Part shown: positions 3,351 through 5,147 of the stretch, in pieces
Layout: each line of letters opens with the position of its first letter
Position numbering within the stretch: position 1 is the stretch's first letter
DNA from: Desulfobulbaceae bacterium
Lineage (GTDB): Bacteria > Desulfobacterota > Desulfobulbia > Desulfobulbales > DAOVSZ01
Assembly: GCA_030627725.1 (NCBI GenBank)
Contig: DAOVSZ010000232.1
Span: 1 to 5,147 of the forward strand
Length of the DNA stretch: 5,147 bases
Direction: 5' to 3'
Notes under the pieces: generated by a model
What the model saw: only the letters and a program-made list of their open reading frames with translations
Databases searched by the model: none
Told to the model about the DNA's origin: nothing
Translations under genes and position numbers: made by a program

Positions 3351-5147
3351 ATGGCGATAATAGAAGACGAAACCTTGCAGATGTATGTGGAGGAATCCAA
3401 GGAGCATCTTGAGACCATTGAGAGCGATCTGCTCGAAATCGAGCAGGGTGGAGAGGCCATTGATGAAGATCTGGTCAATAAGGTTTTCCGGGCGGCCCAC
3501 TCCATAAAAGGCGGCGGCGGTTTCCTGGGGCTGGACAATATCAAGGAGCTTTCCCATAAGATTGAAAATGTCCTGGATATGATTCGCAATTTTCAGCTTG
3601 TCCCTTCTCCCGATCTGGTTAATACGGTGCTGAAGGCCTTTGACCGTCTGGGAGAACTCCTTGACGATGTACTCAACAGCAACGAACTGGAAATCGATGA
3701 ACACGTAGCAGCCCTGACAGAGATTGTTACCGGTTCGATGAGCGAGGCTGAACAGGCGACAATCGACCAGGAGACTGAAGTGTCCGTCCAGGAAGACGTT
3801 CCCTGCTTTAAGACCAGTCAGTTTGACCTGGACCAGGCAAGAAAGGGAGGCAAAGATCTCTATCTTCTTGAATTTGATTTGATTCATGACGTGCAGCGCC
3901 AGGACAAGACCCCCCTGGATCTGATAAACAGCCTTGGCGACAGCGGGATGATCCTGGACACCCAGGTAGCCATGGCAAAGGTCGGCGATCTGGACAGTGA
4001 TGAAATTGCCATTGTTCTGCCGATGTATGTCCTGTTCGCCTCGGTTATTGAACCGGATCTGCTTGGCACCCTGCTTGGTATCGACAACAGCAAAGTCACT
4101 CTCGTTCCCAGGGGGCAGGAAACTTCTGAGGCGAAGATAGAGATAAGCGACAGGGAGGGTTCCACCGAAGCGCAGGACATTGCAGAACCCCCGGAAAAAC
4201 CGATTGAGCAAGAGCCGATTGAGCAAGAACCGGCTGCGGTTGAAACGGCTGCCGTTGAAACCGTGAAAGAGAAAAAACCGGAGCCAAAACCTGTCCCCGC
4301 CAAAAAACCGGCCCCGGGGAAAAAACCGAAGGCAAAGGCTGCGTCCCCGCCCAAGGCCCCTGCCAAGGCGGAGAACCTGCGGGTGCCGGTTGCGGTCCTT
4401 GACCAGTTGATGAACCGGGCGGGCGAACTGGTCCTGGCCAGAAATGCTCTGCTGCAGGCGATTTCCGGCGGCGACAAAAAAGACATGGACGCGGCCGGTC
4501 AACGCATCAACATGGTGACCTCCGAACTCCAGGAAGCCATCATGCTCACCAGGATGCAGCCGGTGGGCAATATTTTCAATAAATTTACCAGGGTGGTGCG
4601 CGATATGGCCCGCGACCTTGGCAAGCAAATGACCCTTGATATCGAGGGGAGCGAGGTTGATCTGGACAAGAGCATTATCGAAGGCTTAGGAGACCCGCTC
4701 ACGCATCTGGTCAGAAATTCCTGCGACCACGGGATTGAGCTGCCGGACGTCAGGACCGGCAAGGGAAAGCCGGCTGAAGGGTCCATTTTCCTCCGGGCCT
4801 TTCATGAGTCGGGCCAGGTGATCATTGAAATTGAGGACGACGGCAAGGGCCTTGACCCCGACAAACTGGCGGAAAAGGCGATCAGCAAGGGGATGATTAC
4901 CGAGGAACAGGCGGCTGAGATGTCCGATAAGGAAAAAACCGGCCTGATCATGCTGCCCAGCTTTTCCACCGCCGAACAGGTTACCGAGGTCTCAGGCCGC
5001 GGGGTCGGCATGGACGTGGTCAAGACCAACCTTGATCTGTTGGGCGGTCAGGTGGAGCTGCTCTCCGAGCTCGACAAGGGCACGACGGTCCGGATCAAGC
5101 TGCCCCTTACCCTGGCAATCATACCCAGCCTGCTGGTGGAAACATGC
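3351..5147 (+). CDS. cheA: Chemotaxis histidine kinase CheA, 3' truncated by window
   Basis: Kinase of a chemosensory array: docks through CheW to chemoreceptors, autophosphorylates in trans on its HPt histidine and feeds CheY/CheB-type regulators. 599 codons are visible and the frame is open at the window end. P1/HPt covers about residues 5-105 with H50 in AAHSIKGGGG. About 165-255 (from LYLLEFDLI) is a P2-like region of the kind found between HPt and P3 in many CheA proteins (moderate confidence). About 256-342 is a low-complexity Pro/Lys/Ala/Glu linker. The P3 dimerisation helices start near 343 (RVPVAVLDQLMNRAGELV). P4 has the N-box LVRNSCDHGIE (453-463), G1 DDGKG (496-500) and G2 SGRGVGMDV (548-556). 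LTLAIIPSLLVE at 586-597 marks the start of the CheW-like P5 domain, the rest of which is missing. All catalytic motifs are intact. It follows the STAS gene after 86 nt of repeat with no terminator, so co-transcription is plausible. Confidence 0.95.
   Translation, partial: MAIIEDETLQMYVEESKEHLETIESDLLEIEQGGEAIDEDLVNKVFRAAHSIKGGGGFLGLDNIKELSHKIENVLDMIRNFQLVPSPDLVNTVLKAFDRLGELLDDVLNSNELEIDEHVAALTEIVTGSMSEAEQATIDQETEVSVQEDVPCFKTSQFDLDQARKGGKDLYLLEFDLIHDVQRQDKTPLDLINSLGDSGMILDTQVAMAKVGDLDSDEIAIVLPMYVLFASVIEPDLLGTLLGIDNSKVTLVPRGQETSEAKIEISDREGSTEAQDIAEPPEKPIEQEPIEQEPAAVETAAVETVKEKKPEPKPVPAKKPAPGKKPKAKAASPPKAPAKAENLRVPVAVLDQLMNRAGELVLARNALLQAISGGDKKDMDAAGQRINMVTSELQEAIMLTRMQPVGNIFNKFTRVVRDMARDLGKQMTLDIEGSEVDLDKSIIEGLGDPLTHLVRNSCDHGIELPDVRTGKGKPAEGSIFLRAFHESGQVIIEIEDDGKGLDPDKLAEKAISKGMITEEQAAEMSDKEKTGLIMLPSFSTAEQVTEVSGRGVGMDVVKTNLDLLGGQVELLSELDKGTTVRIKLPLTLAIIPSLLVETC
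4200..4262 (+). repeat. Two tandem 15-bp duplications in the CheA linker
   Basis: CCGATTGAGCAAGAG (4200-4214) repeats at 4215-4229 with one change, encoding PIEQE twice. After one Pro codon, GCTGCGGTTGAAACG (4233-4247) repeats at 4248-4262 with two changes, encoding AAVET twice. They are in frame and confined to the flexible linker, typical of slippage where length is free to vary. Confidence 0.8.

Noticed and set aside
3303..4628. 441-codon open frame on the minus strand opposite cheA
   Set aside because: It is rich in His, Arg and Phe with no recognisable domain, runs through the repeat tract, and mirrors a clear CheA reading frame on the plus strand.

Overview
The window is bacterial, with a medium GC genic background. 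It carries a one-strand (+) signalling cluster whose first and last genes run off the window. In order: the C-terminal part of a receiver-histidine kinase (1-994); a receiver-PP2C (RsbU/SpoIIE-type) serine phosphatase (1130-2251); an RsbW/SpoIIAB-type ATPase/serine kinase (2509-2919); a STAS-domain antagonist of the SpoIIAA/RsbV type (2968-3264); and the first 599 codons of a chemotaxis-type histidine kinase CheA (3351 to the window end). The mix of large two-component proteins, partner-switching genes, an IS66-like miniature element and heptameric intergenic repeats would suit a free-living Desulfobacterota-like or similar environmental bacterium. That placement is only an inference; no taxonomic marker gene is present.

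Functional reading: the histidine kinase is a plausible phosphodonor for the receiver of the phosphatase. The phosphatase would dephosphorylate the STAS protein, the RsbW-like kinase would rephosphorylate it, and the unphosphorylated STAS protein would titrate the kinase or another partner. This is the full Rsb partner switch with a two-component input. No sigma factor is visible. The next gene is cheA, so the output may be a chemosensory array or an effector outside the window rather than a sigma factor.

The intergenic DNA is the most unusual part. After the kinase gene lies a 35-bp perfect hairpin followed by T7, which looks like a terminator. Its sequence matches the left end of a 182-bp miniature transposable element lying after the phosphatase gene (24 of 26 bases). 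That element (2257-2438) has perfect 12-bp terminal inverted repeats beginning GTAA and is flanked by an exact 8-bp direct repeat, TGATAATT, which includes the phosphatase stop codon. These are hallmarks of IS66-family transposition. Its right end plus the duplicated target also form a good outward promoter-like sequence (TTGGCT-17-GATAAT) facing the partner-switch genes and cheA. Two degenerate 7-bp tandem repeat tracts (2444-2506 and 3266-3335) fill the junctions before the RsbW-like gene and before cheA.

Long gaps without genes: 995-1129 holds the hairpin and a candidate promoter. 2252-2508 holds the miniature element, the hybrid promoter and the first heptad tract. 3265-3350 holds the second heptad tract and the cheA ribosome binding site.
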